Assembly: GCF_022026155.1 (NCBI RefSeq)
Contig: NZ_CP085041.1
Span: forward strand, 1,458,306-1,522,305
Direction: 5' to 3'
Source of the DNA: Dissulfurimicrobium hydrothermale
Lineage (GTDB): Bacteria > Desulfobacterota > Dissulfuribacteria > Dissulfuribacterales > Sh68
Length of the DNA: 64,000 nucleotides
The notes under the pieces are model-generated. The model did no database searches. It was given only the letters and a program-made list of their open reading frames with translations, and was not told the DNA's origin. Shown here in pieces: positions 6,406-17,800 of the stretch. Numbering within the stretch: the stretch's first letter is position 1; each line of letters begins with the position of its first letter. The translations under genes were made by a program, and so were the position numbers.

Positions 6406-9400
6406 TTAGGTCTTAAATCTCCCATATCTAAGCGCCAGGGTTGGCAGAATGAGTAGATTGAGCGCTGTGGAGGTAATCAACCCGCCCAGGATGACTGCGG
6501 CCATCGGGCCTTCGATCTCGTTGCCTGGCGCGCCGCTGGTTAAGGCCAACGGCAGCAGTCCCAGGGCGGTGACTAGCGCAGTCATCAAGATCGGCGACAG
6601 ACGCTCTGCAGCACCCTTGATTGCCGTCGTTTTGTCCCACGCCATGCCTTCCACTTCGACCAAATGACGGTAGTGTGAGATTAACATGATGGCATTGCGA
6701 AGTGTGATGCCGAAAAGGGTAACAAAGCCCACTACTGACCCGATAGACAGCACGCCGCCTGTTGCGAGCGCTACGACTACACCGCCGGCCAGCGCAAAGG
6801 GTAGGTTGATGAATACCAAGAGGGCCGAGCGCACGTTGCCCAGTGCCATATACAACAACAATGTCACCCCTGCCGCTGCCAGCATCGAATGCAACAGCAG
6901 ATCGCGCTGGGCCCTAGCTCGTTCAGGCGCATCACCGGCGAATATCAGGTAAAAGCCGCGTGGCAATCTAACATGAGCGGCGATCTGTTTCTTCGCGGCC
7001 TTGACAAAACTTGACAGGGCGCGCCCTCTTACCTCTGCCGTCACGACCTGTATGCGTTGTGCTTCGTTGTGCAGAATCAGGTAGCGGCCATTGGTCTGGG
7101 TAATGTCCGCCACGTCTTTGAGCAGCACCATCTGGCCATCCGGCGTCTTTAGTGGCAACTCGCCGACCTGTGCCGGACTTTGCCGTAGGTGCGGCGCCAG
7201 CACTACCGTCACGTCAAATGCCCGGTTGCCTTCATACACCTCGCCTACCGAAGTACCAGCGTAGGCGGCTTCGACCGCGCTCATGGCATCAACTGGGGCG
7301 ATACCGAGCCGTGACAAGACGCTATTGCGCAGGCGGATGATCATCTGCGGAATACCTACCGGCGCCTCTACTCGTACTGTGCCAGCGCCTGGAACGTTGC
7401 GGATCGCAGCGGCGATTTCTTTGGCCTTGCGGTCGAGTACATCAAGGTCGTTGCCATAGACATCCACCACAACCGGTGCTGTATAACCCGCAATCGTCTC
7501 ATGGATGCGTTCGGTGAGAAAGGTGTTGACCGAAAAGTTCGCCCCAACAAAGGATGAAACGGCCTTACGGATGGCGTTTAATACGTGCTGCTGTCCGGCG
7601 CCCGAAAGCGGGGTCAAGTCCACCTCAAACTCACTCGAAAACGCCCCTGCCGGATCTGATACCTGGGTCGCCCGCCCTACGCGCTGCGCCACTGAACGTA
7701 TCCCAGGGATCCGGCTGAGCGCCGCAGTGACACGCTGCCCCAGCGCGAGTGACTGGGCCAGCGACGTGCCGGGCGCCAGTTTCATGTGGACAATGAAATG
7801 GCCCTCGTGCAGCGCTGGTAGGAATGTGCCTTGCATGAATGGCAACGCAACGAATACCGCCCCACACAACAACATCACGGTCAAAATCGCTGCGCCCGTA
7901 TGACGGTCGATATTGGCGAGCAAGCGCGTGTAGCGCATATTGAGCCATCTGCTCAAAGGCGGTTCTTGCGCCTCGGCCGCCCGGCTGGCAAGCAATGAAT
8001 AGGCAAGCGCCGGGGTAAGCGTCAGTGCCACTGCAAGTGAAGCCATGATAGCCGCGATATAGGCGATTGCCAGCGGACCGAACAGTCTGCCAGCTACGCC
8101 GGACAGCGTCAATACCGGCACAAACACTAGGGCCACGATAAAGGTGGCTTAGATCACTGCACCGCGTACCTCGAGTGAGGCATTCAATACCACTTGTGCT
8201 GCATCCAATGGGATAGGCAGCATTCGGTTTTCGCGCAGGCGTCGGAAGATGTTCTCCATATCGACAATGGCGTCGTCAACCACCTCACCGATAGCGATGG
8301 CAAGTCCGCCCAACGTCATAGTATTGAGGCCGATACCAAAGTGATTGAGCACGATCACAGCGGTCAGCAACGCCAGCGGAATCGCTGTGGCTGAAATAAC
8401 CGCGGCGCGTATGTTGAACAGGAACAAAAACAGCACCGTCAGCACCAGCGCGGCACCGATCAGAAGGGCGGTGCGCAGATGGCTAATCGCGGTTTCGATG
8501 AAGTTGGCCGGGCGGAACAGGTCGGGATGCAGGGTCACGCCTTCGGCGGCAAGGGCTGGTTTAAGCTGCGCGAGGCGTTGTTCCAGTGTCTGGGTCACTG
8601 CCATGGTATTCGCGCCATACTGTTCCTCGATCACCAGCATCACCCCAGGTTGGCCTTGGATCGAAGCTGCGCCTACTGCAGGTGCCGGCGCAATCTTCAC
8701 CTGCGCCACGTCTGCCATGCGTAAGGTGATGCCGCCCTGATGGCGCAGCACCACCGTGCCCAGCGCCACGGCGGAAATCGGCTGCCCAGTGGTTTCCAAG
8801 ACGATGCGCTGATTGTTGTTTTCGATAAAACCAGCACCACGCACCGCCGTTGCCCGCTTCGCTGCGTTTACCACGTCCTGGATCGACAGGCCGTAACGCA
8901 CCAGCTTGTCCGGGTCGACCTGAATCTGCAACTGCTTAATCTCACCGCCGAATACCGAGATACCAGCTACCCCTTTCACGGAAAGCAGTTGCGGCTTGAC
9001 GATCCAGTCAGCAAGGGTGCGCAATTTCATCAGGGAACACGTGTTCGAGGTCAGACCGACGCTCAACACTACACTGGTAGAGGAAGCCAGCGGCAGCAAA
9101 ATAGGTGCCTTCACACCCCGAGGAAGCGCGCTGACGGCACCGCCAATCTGCTCTGCTACAAGCTGTCTAGCTCGATAGATATCGGTGCCTGACACGAAGA
9201 TCAAGGTTATCATAGAAAGCCCTTGAAATGATTTCGAGCGCATGATCTTAATCCCTGCTATGCCGGCCAACCGGCTCTCCAGCGGCTGGGTGACCAGTAC
9301 TTCTACCTGTTCGGGTGACAAGCTCGGTGCCTCGGTCTGAACCTGTACCTGAGGAGGTGCGAATTCCGGGAACACATCCAGCCGCGCATGACTGAGAGCG

Positions 9401-9495
9401 AACAAGCCGTATCTGGCCAGCAGCATGGCCAGGGAGATGACGACGCCGCGGAAACGGATAGCAAAGCAAACGATACCTCTAATCATCGTCATCAC
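6406..9495 (-). pseudogene. CzcA/CusA-family heavy-metal RND pump, interrupted by one in-frame TAA
   Basis: This is the inner-membrane proton-driven pump of a tripartite metal efflux system. The frame runs 1,030 codons, the family's normal length, but codon 449 (8151-8149) is TAA. The residues on either side, SLEVRGAVI and ATFIVALVFVP, match the family's continuous EVRGAVxxATFIVxLVFxPVL without a frame change. The disrupted codon usually encodes Tyr or similar. Before the stop lie the N-terminal porter region and GEVVDDAIVDMENIFRR, the conserved transmembrane proton-relay segment. After it lie the second porter half and the last membrane helices, ending ALRYGRFKT. A GTG at 8136 could in theory start the second half. 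Base composition is clearly more GC-rich than in the flanking genes, suggesting transfer. The likely explanation is recent decay, or a sequencing error. Confidence 0.85.
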
Positions 9496-10546
9496 CGCCG
9501 CCCGGATTGCCTGGTTGCGGCTTCGGCTGGAACTCTTCAGAGAACAGCAGGGCTGCGCCCTTTACCACAACACGTTCGCCACCATGCCATCCGTTAGCAA
9601 CAAACCAGCCGTTGGGTACGGGTGTGTCGACGACAATCTCGCGCCGGACGAAATGCGTATCATCGTTCTGCACATAGACCCATGCCCTTCCCTGCCACCA
9701 GACAACTGCAGAATCGGGTACGATGACCCCCTGCCTTTTAGGACCTATCGGCAGCCAGGCGGTTATATTCATTCCCGGAAATAGGCCCGCTCTTGCGGGG
9801 ATGATGTAGAAAAACCCAGCCCTTTGCGTAAGCGGATTTGCATGCGGGGCCGATGAAACAAGGCTGGCTGGCAAAAGATTGCCGTCAGAGGCTTGGATTA
9901 GCGCGGTCCCTGGTGCATGTTCAAGATGTTTATCAAAGGACGTGATCTGAACGAGGAGATCTTGTTGTTGCAACAAATGATTGAAAGATGGGGAATCCTC
10001 AACTATCCATTTAGCTATCACGGGTCCCCATTGCTGGGCTATGATTGTTTCTATAATATGCAAAGTGCCATTTGCAGCCTCCACATCGGCCTTGTTTGAG
10101 AGCCATGCCGTCTCAGCGGATTCGAGGGCCTTGTCAGAGATATTCCCGTTTTTATGGAGGGCCCTTAACCGTTCATATTCCCTGTAAGAGGCATTGAAGT
10201 GTGCTTCTGTCTTTTTCATCATAGCCTTTTGAGCTACATAAGAATTATAGAGATTGGCAAGTCCTGAGACCTCTATAACCCTTCCATATGCCTTAAGTTC
10301 TTCATGACGCGAATCCACTTTTAATGGCGCAACGACTATCCCGCTTTTTATTCGGGAGGCCGCGTCAACGGCAACAGTGACCTTTCCGTTCTCAATCGAT
10401 ATACAGGAAGGGGCATTGACAGGTCGCTCATGCTGCCGTCTCTTTGCCAGAGGCTTGTATGCCGTTGGATATATCCAGATCAAAAAGGCACTAATCCCCA
10501 TCAGGACAACAATGACAAACGATAATAATTTTCTGTTTGGGTTCAT
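9479..10546 (-). CDS. periplasmic adaptor (membrane fusion protein) of the metal efflux system
   Basis: This 355-residue adaptor links an RND pump to an outer-membrane channel. It has an N-terminal membrane anchor (about 8-26), a barrel-sandwich/hairpin section with a short coiled coil (YREYERLRALHKNGNISDKALE), a beta-barrel region, and a C-terminal membrane-proximal region with VPDSAVVWWQGRAWVYV typical of CzcB-like adaptors. It ends in an Asp run (GGGDDDD). The start ATG overlaps the stop of the upstream channel gene (ATGA at 10543-10546). Its own end overlaps the pump start by 17 bases, so the three form one operon. It is the only one of the three without an internal stop. Composition changes within it: the last 100 or so codons, next to the pump gene, are GC-rich and the rest is not. 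Confidence 0.85.
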   Translation of the reverse strand: MNPNRKLLSFVIVVLMGISAFLIWIYPTAYKPLAKRRQHERPVNAPSCISIENGKVTVAVDAASRIKSGIVVAPLKVDSRHEELKAYGRVIEVSGLANLYNSYVAQKAMMKKTEAHFNASYREYERLRALHKNGNISDKALESAETAWLSNKADVEAANGTLHIIETIIAQQWGPVIAKWIVEDSPSFNHLLQQQDLLVQITSFDKHLEHAPGTALIQASDGNLLPASLVSSAPHANPLTQRAGFFYIIPARAGLFPGMNITAWLPIGPKRQGVIVPDSAVVWWQGRAWVYVQNDDTHFVRREIVVDTPVPNGWFVANGWHGGERVVVKGAALLFSEEFQPKPQPGNPGGGDDDD

Positions 10547-11991
10547 CTTTTCTTAAACCTGCTCTTACCGAAATCCGTTTGAGAGAAATTGAAAGATGTC
10601 TTATCGGCTTGGAGGGGGTGTTCGAGTGCATCCTCCAGCATACCAAGGGATTGCTGGACGTTTACCAAGGCATTTAATCGTAAGAGCGTCGTGGAATAAC
10701 ATTCTAATTGGATACTTAAAATGGAAAGCTTGTCCGTTTCGCCTGCCTCAAACATCATCTGAATGGATTGAAGTTGTTCTTTTTTGGCCGATAACATGGA
10801 ATCAGCCGTCTCCAACTCTCGGAGGGCAGATTTATATCCTGCAAACGCCCGGTCGATCTCTCCTATAATCTTGGCCTGGAGGGCAATAAACTTGGCTGAC
10901 ATCTCTTTATATCTGGCCTTCGCCTCTGCAATCGGTCCTTTGTTGCTGTTTAAAATCGGCAGGGTTATGGAAAGCCCAATTGCCCACTTGTTATCTCCCT
11001 GGTCAAAAGTATAGCCTGGGCCGAGGTGGATATCGGGGTACTGTTTAGCAATTTCAAGCTGCAGAGCCGACTCGCTGGCGGCGTATTCAGAAAGTGCGCC
11101 CAGGATATCGGGCCGACTGAGCAAGGCCTGACGACGGATGGTCTGCAAATGGATGTCGCGGGCAGAAGGGAACTCTTTCATAAAGCCGAAAGATATATGG
11201 ACATTATTTAGGGCGGATACAGGTAAACCTATGGCATCGGCAAGCTGCACGCGTGCCTCAGCGGCCTGCCTTTGCGCTTCACTTAGGGATAGACTGACCT
11301 TGGTAAGAAAGATTCGTGCCTATGTCACATCAGTCAGGGATATCTCTCCAAGGGACAGTCGCTGTTCAAGCAGCCTGACGATATCCCTCTGGACAGCAAA
11401 TTGTCTTTGTAAGACAATTTCAGCCCGCTCTGTTTTATAAAAATTGAGAAGCGCCCTTCGCAGACAGCTCCTGACCTGCCACGCCGTTGTTGCAATATTC
11501 ATACGCGCGGCTTCTTATAGGTCTTTTGCCATAGCTATGCGATAATTGCGTCTGCCCGCTGTTTCTATTGGTAGATCAAGATTAAATCCGAGGGTCCATG
11601 GAGATAACCCTCCGGCAGTCTTGGTATTATATTCCGGTGTGAATCCGGCTACCGGATTCGGTCTTGCGCCGGCACTGATCACCCTTGCCCTGGCGGTCTC
11701 CCATCTGGCACTGGCCACATTCATTTCTGGGTGGTAGTAGAGGGCGGCAAGGGTAAGTGTTTCGATATTCCATGAGGTAGGCGGCCATGGCGTTATCTTG
11801 CGCCCAAGGTCCTTTTCCATAAATTCCCTTAGACCTTGGTTGTCCAGTGTGCGGGACTCAAAGGCAAGGAGTGTCTGCGATGGGGAGATGGACCTTGGAT
11901 GAAATGCCGCACACCCGGACACAGTAACAGCTATCGCGACAAAAATAATGGCAACGCCAGATATCCTCAATCCATCTCTTTCGCTCATCAA
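10543..11991 (-). pseudogene. outer-membrane channel (TolC/CzcC family lipoprotein) with two in-frame stops
   Basis: First gene of the efflux operon, encoding the outer-membrane factor. The frame covers 483 codons, a normal family length, with a lipoprotein signal (hydrophobic stretch, then VTVSGC) and two efflux-protein repeats. Two nonsense codons break it: TAA at 11517-11515, between AMAKDL and EAARMNIAT, and TAG at 11322-11320, between GEISLTDVT and ARIFLTKVS. In relatives the second position is often Gln (VTQAR), which is one base from TAG. The frame is kept on both sides of each stop, and residues downstream such as AEARVQLADAIGLP still fit the family. Three stops in two of three operon genes argue for pseudogenisation. 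Readthrough by the unusual tRNA is unlikely, as the stops are UAA and UAG. Confidence 0.82.
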
Positions 11992-12049
11992 AAATACCCT
12001 TTAATATAACACTATTAAAAAAGAATTACCTGGAAATTAAAACAAGATA

Positions 12050-13087
12050 ATGCCGCCTTGCAAACAGAGACCGCATATGATGGGACAGTTCATAATGATG
12101 GGCATCCATGGCCTTGAGCTCGATCCCTCAGTCCGTAATCTTATCATGGAAACCGGCATTGGAAACTTCATCCTATTTAAAAGAAACATAAAGGACCAGG
12201 TCCAGGTAAAAGGGCTCTGCGACAGTCTTGTGAAGACCTGTCTCGAGGCAGGACTCCCTCAACCGATAATAGCCGTCGATCAGGAAGGAGGGCCTATCCA
12301 GAGGCTTGGACCGCCGAATTGGCCGGTTGTGCCGTCGAACAGCAGCGTAGCCTGGTCAGACAACCCAACTGATGGGGTTATACGTCAGGCGAAACTTGTA
12401 GCCATAACGCTTAAAGACGCTGGAATCGGCATAAATCTCGCTCCTGTCCTTGACCTTGCGCAGCCAGGCACAAAAGGCGTCCTCGCAGAAAGGTCCTACG
12501 GCCCGGATCCGGAAGAGACAGGAAGGCTCGGCGTATTGTATATCAACACGATTCAGGCCCTTGGTATATGCGCCTGCGCCAAACACTTCCCAGGGATCGG
12601 CAGGGTTACGGAAGATCCACACATTGAAAGACCGGTGATCTCTGCCACAGAAGATGTCTTATTTCGGGAACTGCTCCCATTCAGGATGGCGATAGATGCA
12701 GGAGTAGCAGCGATCATGACATCCCATGTGACATTCACCGCCCTTGACCCGGATGAGCCGGCAACATATTCTACATATGTAGCCGATAGACTTCTAAGAG
12801 GTGAGTTCAGATTTAATGGAACGCTAATCACGGACGACCTCGAGATGAAGGGTGCAACCGGACATTTGTCTATCGGGAGCGCAGCTCTCAAGGCATTCCT
12901 TGCCGGTCATGACCTTCTTCTCATATGTCATGAGGCAGAAAAGGTGAAAATGGCCGTAGCCTTTCTTGATAAGGCACTGTCTAGAGGCATTATAAGTGCG
13001 GAACGGCTGGATGAGAGCCTTGAGCGTTTGGATACATTGAGAAATAAGATCGCAACGGTGCCGCATGTCGATAGACAGATGGTTTGA
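12050..13087 (+). CDS. nagZ: beta-N-acetylhexosaminidase NagZ (GH3)
   Basis: Cytoplasmic enzyme that removes N-acetylglucosamine from muropeptides in cell-wall recycling. The sequence shows IAVDQEGGPIQRL, the GH3 nagZ hallmark KHFPGIGRVTEDPH (Lys178-His191, with the His/Asp acid-base dyad), and the nucleophile segment LITDDLEMKG with Asp262. The catalytic domain is complete. At 345 residues it is of usual size. The ATG at 12050 and that at 12077 (residue 10, MMGQF) are both possible starts; ribosome sites are weak at each, and the second is nearer the family's usual start. It runs divergently from the efflux operon across a 58-base gap and overlaps marC by 23 bases. Confidence 0.92.
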   Translation: MPPCKQRPHMMGQFIMMGIHGLELDPSVRNLIMETGIGNFILFKRNIKDQVQVKGLCDSLVKTCLEAGLPQPIIAVDQEGGPIQRLGPPNWPVVPSNSSVAWSDNPTDGVIRQAKLVAITLKDAGIGINLAPVLDLAQPGTKGVLAERSYGPDPEETGRLGVLYINTIQALGICACAKHFPGIGRVTEDPHIERPVISATEDVLFRELLPFRMAIDAGVAAIMTSHVTFTALDPDEPATYSTYVADRLLRGEFRFNGTLITDDLEMKGATGHLSIGSAALKAFLAGHDLLLICHEAEKVKMAVAFLDKALSRGIISAERLDESLERLDTLRNKIATVPHVDRQMV

Positions 13088-13703
13088 ATATATGAAGTTT
13101 TTTGTGGGACTGCTCTCAATCGTCAATCCGATAGGCGCAGTTCCGATATTTATCAATCTCACAAACAGCCAGGCATCAGATGACCGACACAGGACCGCCG
13201 TAATGGCCTCCCTTACCATAGTTCTGGTCTTGTCTGTTTCATTGATTGCAGGCGAGGCTATATTGCATTTCTTCGGCATCTCGATCTCGTCCTTCAGAGT
13301 TGGAGGTGGGATACTGATTCTTCTTATGGCGATAGATATGATGCACGCGCATATAAGTCCTATAAGGCATACCGAAGAGGAAGCAAGGGATGTGGCCGAC
13401 AAAGACTCGGTCGCCATAGTTCCTTTGGGGATACCGCTCCTTGCCGGACCCGGCGCCATAAGCACTGTCATACTTTACGCCAATCGTAATAGCTCTGCTC
13501 TCCACTATTTGATACTTTTGACAATTATTTTCATAGTTGCAGGCATTACATGGCTGTGCCTACGCTCCGCCTCCATGGTGGCCGGCCTCCTAGGCAAGAC
13601 CGGCATCAACATATTTACACGAATAATGGGCCTTGTCATGGCAGCAATAGGTGTAGAGTTTATCGCAAACGGCCTGAAACAGCTGCTGCCAGGGCTCGGT
13701 TAG
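13065..13703 (+). CDS. MarC-family integral membrane protein
   Basis: This 212-residue protein has six hydrophobic segments in the MarC (UPF0056) pattern. The first helix contains FVGLLSIVNPIGAVPIF, the family signature N-P-x-G-x-x-P-x-F. The loop after helix 3 is charged, and IVPLGIPLLAGPGAISTVI carries the second signature (P-L-x-x-P-x-x-x-G-P-G). The function is unsettled; the old link to multiple antibiotic resistance in E. coli was not upheld. The start may instead be the ATG at 13092 (MKFFVGLL). It overlaps the end of nagZ and ends 20 bases from a convergent small gene. Confidence 0.9.
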   Translation: MSIDRWFEYMKFFVGLLSIVNPIGAVPIFINLTNSQASDDRHRTAVMASLTIVLVLSVSLIAGEAILHFFGISISSFRVGGGILILLMAIDMMHAHISPIRHTEEEARDVADKDSVAIVPLGIPLLAGPGAISTVILYANRNSSALHYLILLTIIFIVAGITWLCLRSASMVAGLLGKTGINIFTRIMGLVMAAIGVEFIANGLKQLLPGLG

Positions 13704-13723
13704 GATCTCACCTTTTACCTAAC

Positions 13724-13909
13724 CTACTCTGCGCATATAAATTTTTTGTTCAGAAACTCACACTCGCTTGGAGAAAGATCAAACCGCAACTCAGCCTCCA
13801 GGATGATCTCCCGCCTGTCCTTATCAGGGTGTTCATTGATCATCTCTGACATCCATTTAACGGCCTTGCGCATCTTTTCTCCATGGGGCTGGATGGTGTC
13901 TGAGCCCAT
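13724..13909 (-). CDS. small hypothetical protein (61 aa)
   Basis: A short soluble protein rich in Glu, Lys and Arg, with no membrane segment and two predicted helices (MRKAVKWMSEMINEH and REIILEAELRFDL), ending CEFLNKKFICAE. The start is placed at the ATG at 13909 because AGGAGG lies 8 bases before it. The GTG three codons earlier touches the same box and is too close to use it. It is convergent with marC and 49 bases upstream of the end of the CDF gene lies its own start. I do not recognise the family. Confidence 0.7.
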   Translation of the reverse strand: MGSDTIQPHGEKMRKAVKWMSEMINEHPDKDRREIILEAELRFDLSPSECEFLNKKFICAE

Positions 13910-13958
13910 TTCGTACACCTCCTTTTTTGTCTTGCGATCAGAAATCCTACCAAAAAGA

Positions 13959-14894
13959 TCAAGACGGTTTTATATCAACATTCTTTAGATAGGGGGCCTT
14001 TTTCTTAAGGGCATCCTCCATCTCGTCGATCTTGGCTCCGACTGTTCTGGTTATGCGATTTGCAAATGCCGCACAAAATTGAAGAAAATCAGTAAAATTC
14101 TCGATCTGTTCATAATCCTCCTTGAGGCTCTCACTCATTTCTTTTATGAGGAGATATCCATTGAGTTCCACCTCGGCCCTGATCCTGTGGGTGTCAGGGG
14201 TTAAAACTATCATCCTTATATCCTTGATATCTTCTACAAGGGGCATATCTTTTAAGTATTCACGCACTTCATTATGGAGTTCCTCCGGCGAGGCCTTTTC
14301 TATTAGATACTCAAGGTTTGTAAAGATCAGGATCACAGCAATAGCCGCCAGCACGACACCAACTATAATGGAACCGACGGCGTCCCAATAGATATGTCCT
14401 GTAAACCTGGTCAACAATACAGCGACCGCTGCCAGAAATAGGCCGAATACAGCGGCGCTGTCCTCGAGAAGGACCGCCAGATTTGCGGTATCACAATCTT
14501 TTTTATCAATAATTGCAACCACGAGCGAACTTCCTTCAGCGATGAAGGAGACCGCCAGCACTGCAAGCGTCCAGTTGGTTATCAGTGGTTCACGGGGATA
14601 TACCAGGGCCACTATGCCGTGATATATCGTAACGCCGGCACCAACGAAAAATATTCCGCACGCGGAGATAAGCCCCCATACATAACGCTCTTGCCCCCTC
14701 CCAAATGGAAATTCCTTAGATGGTCCGATCTTGCTCCTTATGATCCCGACCCATATGAATCCCTGGTTGAGCGTATCGGCGAGGGAATGGACAGCCTCGG
14801 CTAACATTGAGGCGCTCCCACTTGAAAAGGCCACTATGAATTTGAGACAGGTGACCAAAAAATTTGCAGTTATAGCGACCTTTACCGATCTCAT
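13959..14894 (-). CDS. cation diffusion facilitator, ZnT9/SLC30A9-like
   Basis: A 311-residue CDF antiporter that moves divalent metal (most likely Zn2+) against protons. It has six membrane helices followed by a cytosolic ferredoxin-like domain (about 205-285). Metal site residues are His and Asp in AEAVHSLADTLNQG and Glu/Asp in VLLEDSAAVFG. Together with PFGRGQERYVWGLIS and GIFFVGAGVTIYHGI these match human SLC30A9 rather than the common bacterial FieF/CzcD pattern. The gene is co-transcribed with the long peptidase gene upstream, whose stop overlaps its start by 4 bases (14891-14894). Confidence 0.87.
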   Translation of the reverse strand: MRSVKVAITANFLVTCLKFIVAFSSGSASMLAEAVHSLADTLNQGFIWVGIIRSKIGPSKEFPFGRGQERYVWGLISACGIFFVGAGVTIYHGIVALVYPREPLITNWTLAVLAVSFIAEGSSLVVAIIDKKDCDTANLAVLLEDSAAVFGLFLAAVAVLLTRFTGHIYWDAVGSIIVGVVLAAIAVILIFTNLEYLIEKASPEELHNEVREYLKDMPLVEDIKDIRMIVLTPDTHRIRAEVELNGYLLIKEMSESLKEDYEQIENFTDFLQFCAAFANRITRTVGAKIDEMEDALKKKAPYLKNVDIKPS

Positions 14895-17800
14895 CGCCCC
14901 ATTGCCCCACGCCTGTCTTTTCCAGTGGAAATACGGCGATGAATATCTTGCATAGCTGGATTTTGGGATTCAAACGGCCCAACTTCTATAATCTCATCCT
15001 TCAATGTCTTTCCTTTCCTAAGTATGCGTATCGACGCCTTAGAACCCTCATCCTTAAAAAGGAGATCCAGCTTGAGATCTTCGACAGTCTTCAGCGGTCT
15101 GCCATCAAAGGCCAGGATCACGTCACCAGCGCGAAGCCCGCTGGATTGCGCCACGCTGCCTGGCATCACCTCTTTTATTATCAGCCTTCCGCCTTTATCA
15201 TCAAGCAATACACCCAGCTTGGCGGAAAAGGGGGCGGGGACATCGGATGGAAAGAGAAAATAGTCTGCCATGCCCCTTTCGATATTTTCGCGTCCGCCTG
15301 CTATGATTATGGCCTGACTGTCATCACCTCGTCTGGAAAGACGCGATGGAATACCATAGCCAAAGGCCACATGACCGGCACCGGCAAGCACCACCATCTG
15401 CCGTTTTGGATTGTTATCAAGATATTCATAGATGCCTTTGGCCATGGCCTCGTCCCAAAGGACCTGGGCCTCAAAGAACCTTTCGAAATCTTCTGCAACG
15501 CCTTCAGGGTGATTGTCAAAGACATTTCTTAACAAGTTCCTGTATGCGGCATTGGAGAGATCAATGTCTTTAGGGATCTCCTTTTTTTCATCTGTGGTCA
15601 GTGAGGAGAGGCCGTCTCTTGCCACCTTGCGTGATATCTCGGACCTGAGATTCAGCGCCACAATGGGGATGCTATGGGCCTTACAAAATTCTATTATCGG
15701 CCTGTAGAGATGGTAATCGTAACCCCATCGTTTGTAATATTCAGTCTTTGTCAAAAACTGCCTCTCATCTATCTCACCTTTAAGATACCGGTCTATAAAT
15801 ACCTGGAACGGGCGCTGAAACATCTCCATACCTACTGCTATCTTTCTGCCTCGTCTGCAAAGGCCTTTGATCACCTGAAGTTCGGCAAGATGATGGCCAA
15901 AGTTGTCGTGGCGTTCCCCGAAAAAGATCACCCGCTTTGATGCCACCTTGTCGAGTATATCATCGAGGCTTGAGATGTCTTTTGATGCGATCCCAGACAC
16001 CTCAGGCATAACCTCCAGTCCTATCCCGTCCCTTGTGGTCTTTTGACCCTTATCTACTACCGTTCCGTTTTCAAATCTCAAAAAACTGTATCTGCCGCAA
16101 TGAAGGAGCTTCATCTGGACGGCGACCAGCTCTTTTTCCGACGAGGCATTTATAACAACCGCAACCTCTTTCGAATTAAACGGGTTTGATCTGACATCCA
16201 CGGACACCCCGTTTTTTATATCTCCCTGAAGTGGCTTGACGCCGCAGTCCGCGGCGGCCTGATCCCCCAGTGCTATAAAAGAACCATCTTTAAGCCCGTC
16301 ATGGCTTACTGTTGAACCCATTTCCAGTTCTGAAAAACCAATGTGTCTTAAAAATCTTACAAACCCGGCATATAGGCGTCTTTCAACCTCACTTTGAGGC
16401 ATTACAAAATACCTCTTTTCGGCACCGAAGAGCCGGGAAAGCACTGTAGGGAATTCTTCTGAAGAAAGTTGCCTGAAAATATCGTAATTTGGATCAAGAG
16501 TTACACTTAACACCTGATCCAACGGCCCCAAATTGATGATATTTTTTTTGGCGTCGATCTTTTTCCACAAGGTCTTCGCCCCTGAGGCCGTCTCGACAAG
16601 CATCGGAACGTCCAGCACATATGGAATTTCAGTATGTTGCTCTATGATGATTCCTGTCGCAGATGGGTCCATTGTAATGGAAAGTATAGGCACATCGGAT
16701 CTACCAAGCCACTCGCTAAAAAAATATGAAAGGTCCTTCCCCGATACCTGGCTGAAGATATGTTCAAGGTCATTCCATGACACCACCTTGAAACTATAGT
16801 CAGAAACCAGCTTTTTTATGGCTTTATAAAATGCCTCATTTCCTATCTCATGCCTAAGCATATGGAAGACAAAGGCGCACTTGTCATAGCCTACGGCCTT
16901 TGCGGCCTTGTCAAACTGCGAGGCGAAGTCATGAATGGGCAGGGTATTATCTTTATGTACATAGCTCTGGTAATTGATCAACATGTCATGCCTTGCGGCC
17001 TTTCCCTCCCCTTTCCTTTCCTTGTAAAGGTAATCGGCAAGATAGGTGGTAAGTCCCTCGCACCAGTTGCCCTGTCCATAGTCCACATAAATGGAGTTTC
17101 CAAACCATGAGTGGAGTATCTCGTGTCCAAAAGAGGTGTCGACTATAAACGGCAGCCTGATGACCTGCTGGCCGAGAAGGGTATAGGTGGCAAAACCAAG
17201 CCCAGTCGGGGCCATGTTTTCCACAACTGCAAAACGTTTGAATGGATACGGCCCTATCAACCCCTCATAGAACTTAATATAGTCTCTCGCCTTTTTCAGG
17301 TAGGTACTGGCAAGTCCACTGTCTTCTGGAAAAAGATAGGCGTACAGCCCTATACTGCCGCAGTCCAACTTACTTATCTGATACTGGCCTATGACAAGGG
17401 ATACATCGTCTCTGGGATGAGGAAAATCAAAAACATAGGTCACATATTTCTTATCACCCCTATTATCCGTCGTCCCTTTTTCTTCTATATCGTCCGCCTC
17501 GGAGACGGCAACAAGCCCTTTTGGTATCGTGGCACTCAATCTATAATAGGCAAGCCCTTCAAAGATAGGGCACCAGTTATCCAGCAGTGCCACAAAGTCA
17601 GATCGTTTCATCACATCAGTCACATCAGTACGATCTGTTGGATCCGGTTGGATGTTCCTTTCAAAACGGATGACAACATCGGCCCCTTTTTGGGGGGCGG
17701 ATATCTTAAAAAACCAACTATCAGATTCAGGTTTAGGGGTCACCACCTTCCCATTGATCTTGATCTCCTTGAGATCAAACCCTTTCTTGCGGAATACAGC

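Noticed and set aside
8149-11517. Selenocysteine or Cys insertion at the efflux operon stops
   Set aside because: The stops are TAA, TAA and TAG, not TGA, and the nearby tRNA has a GCA anticodon.
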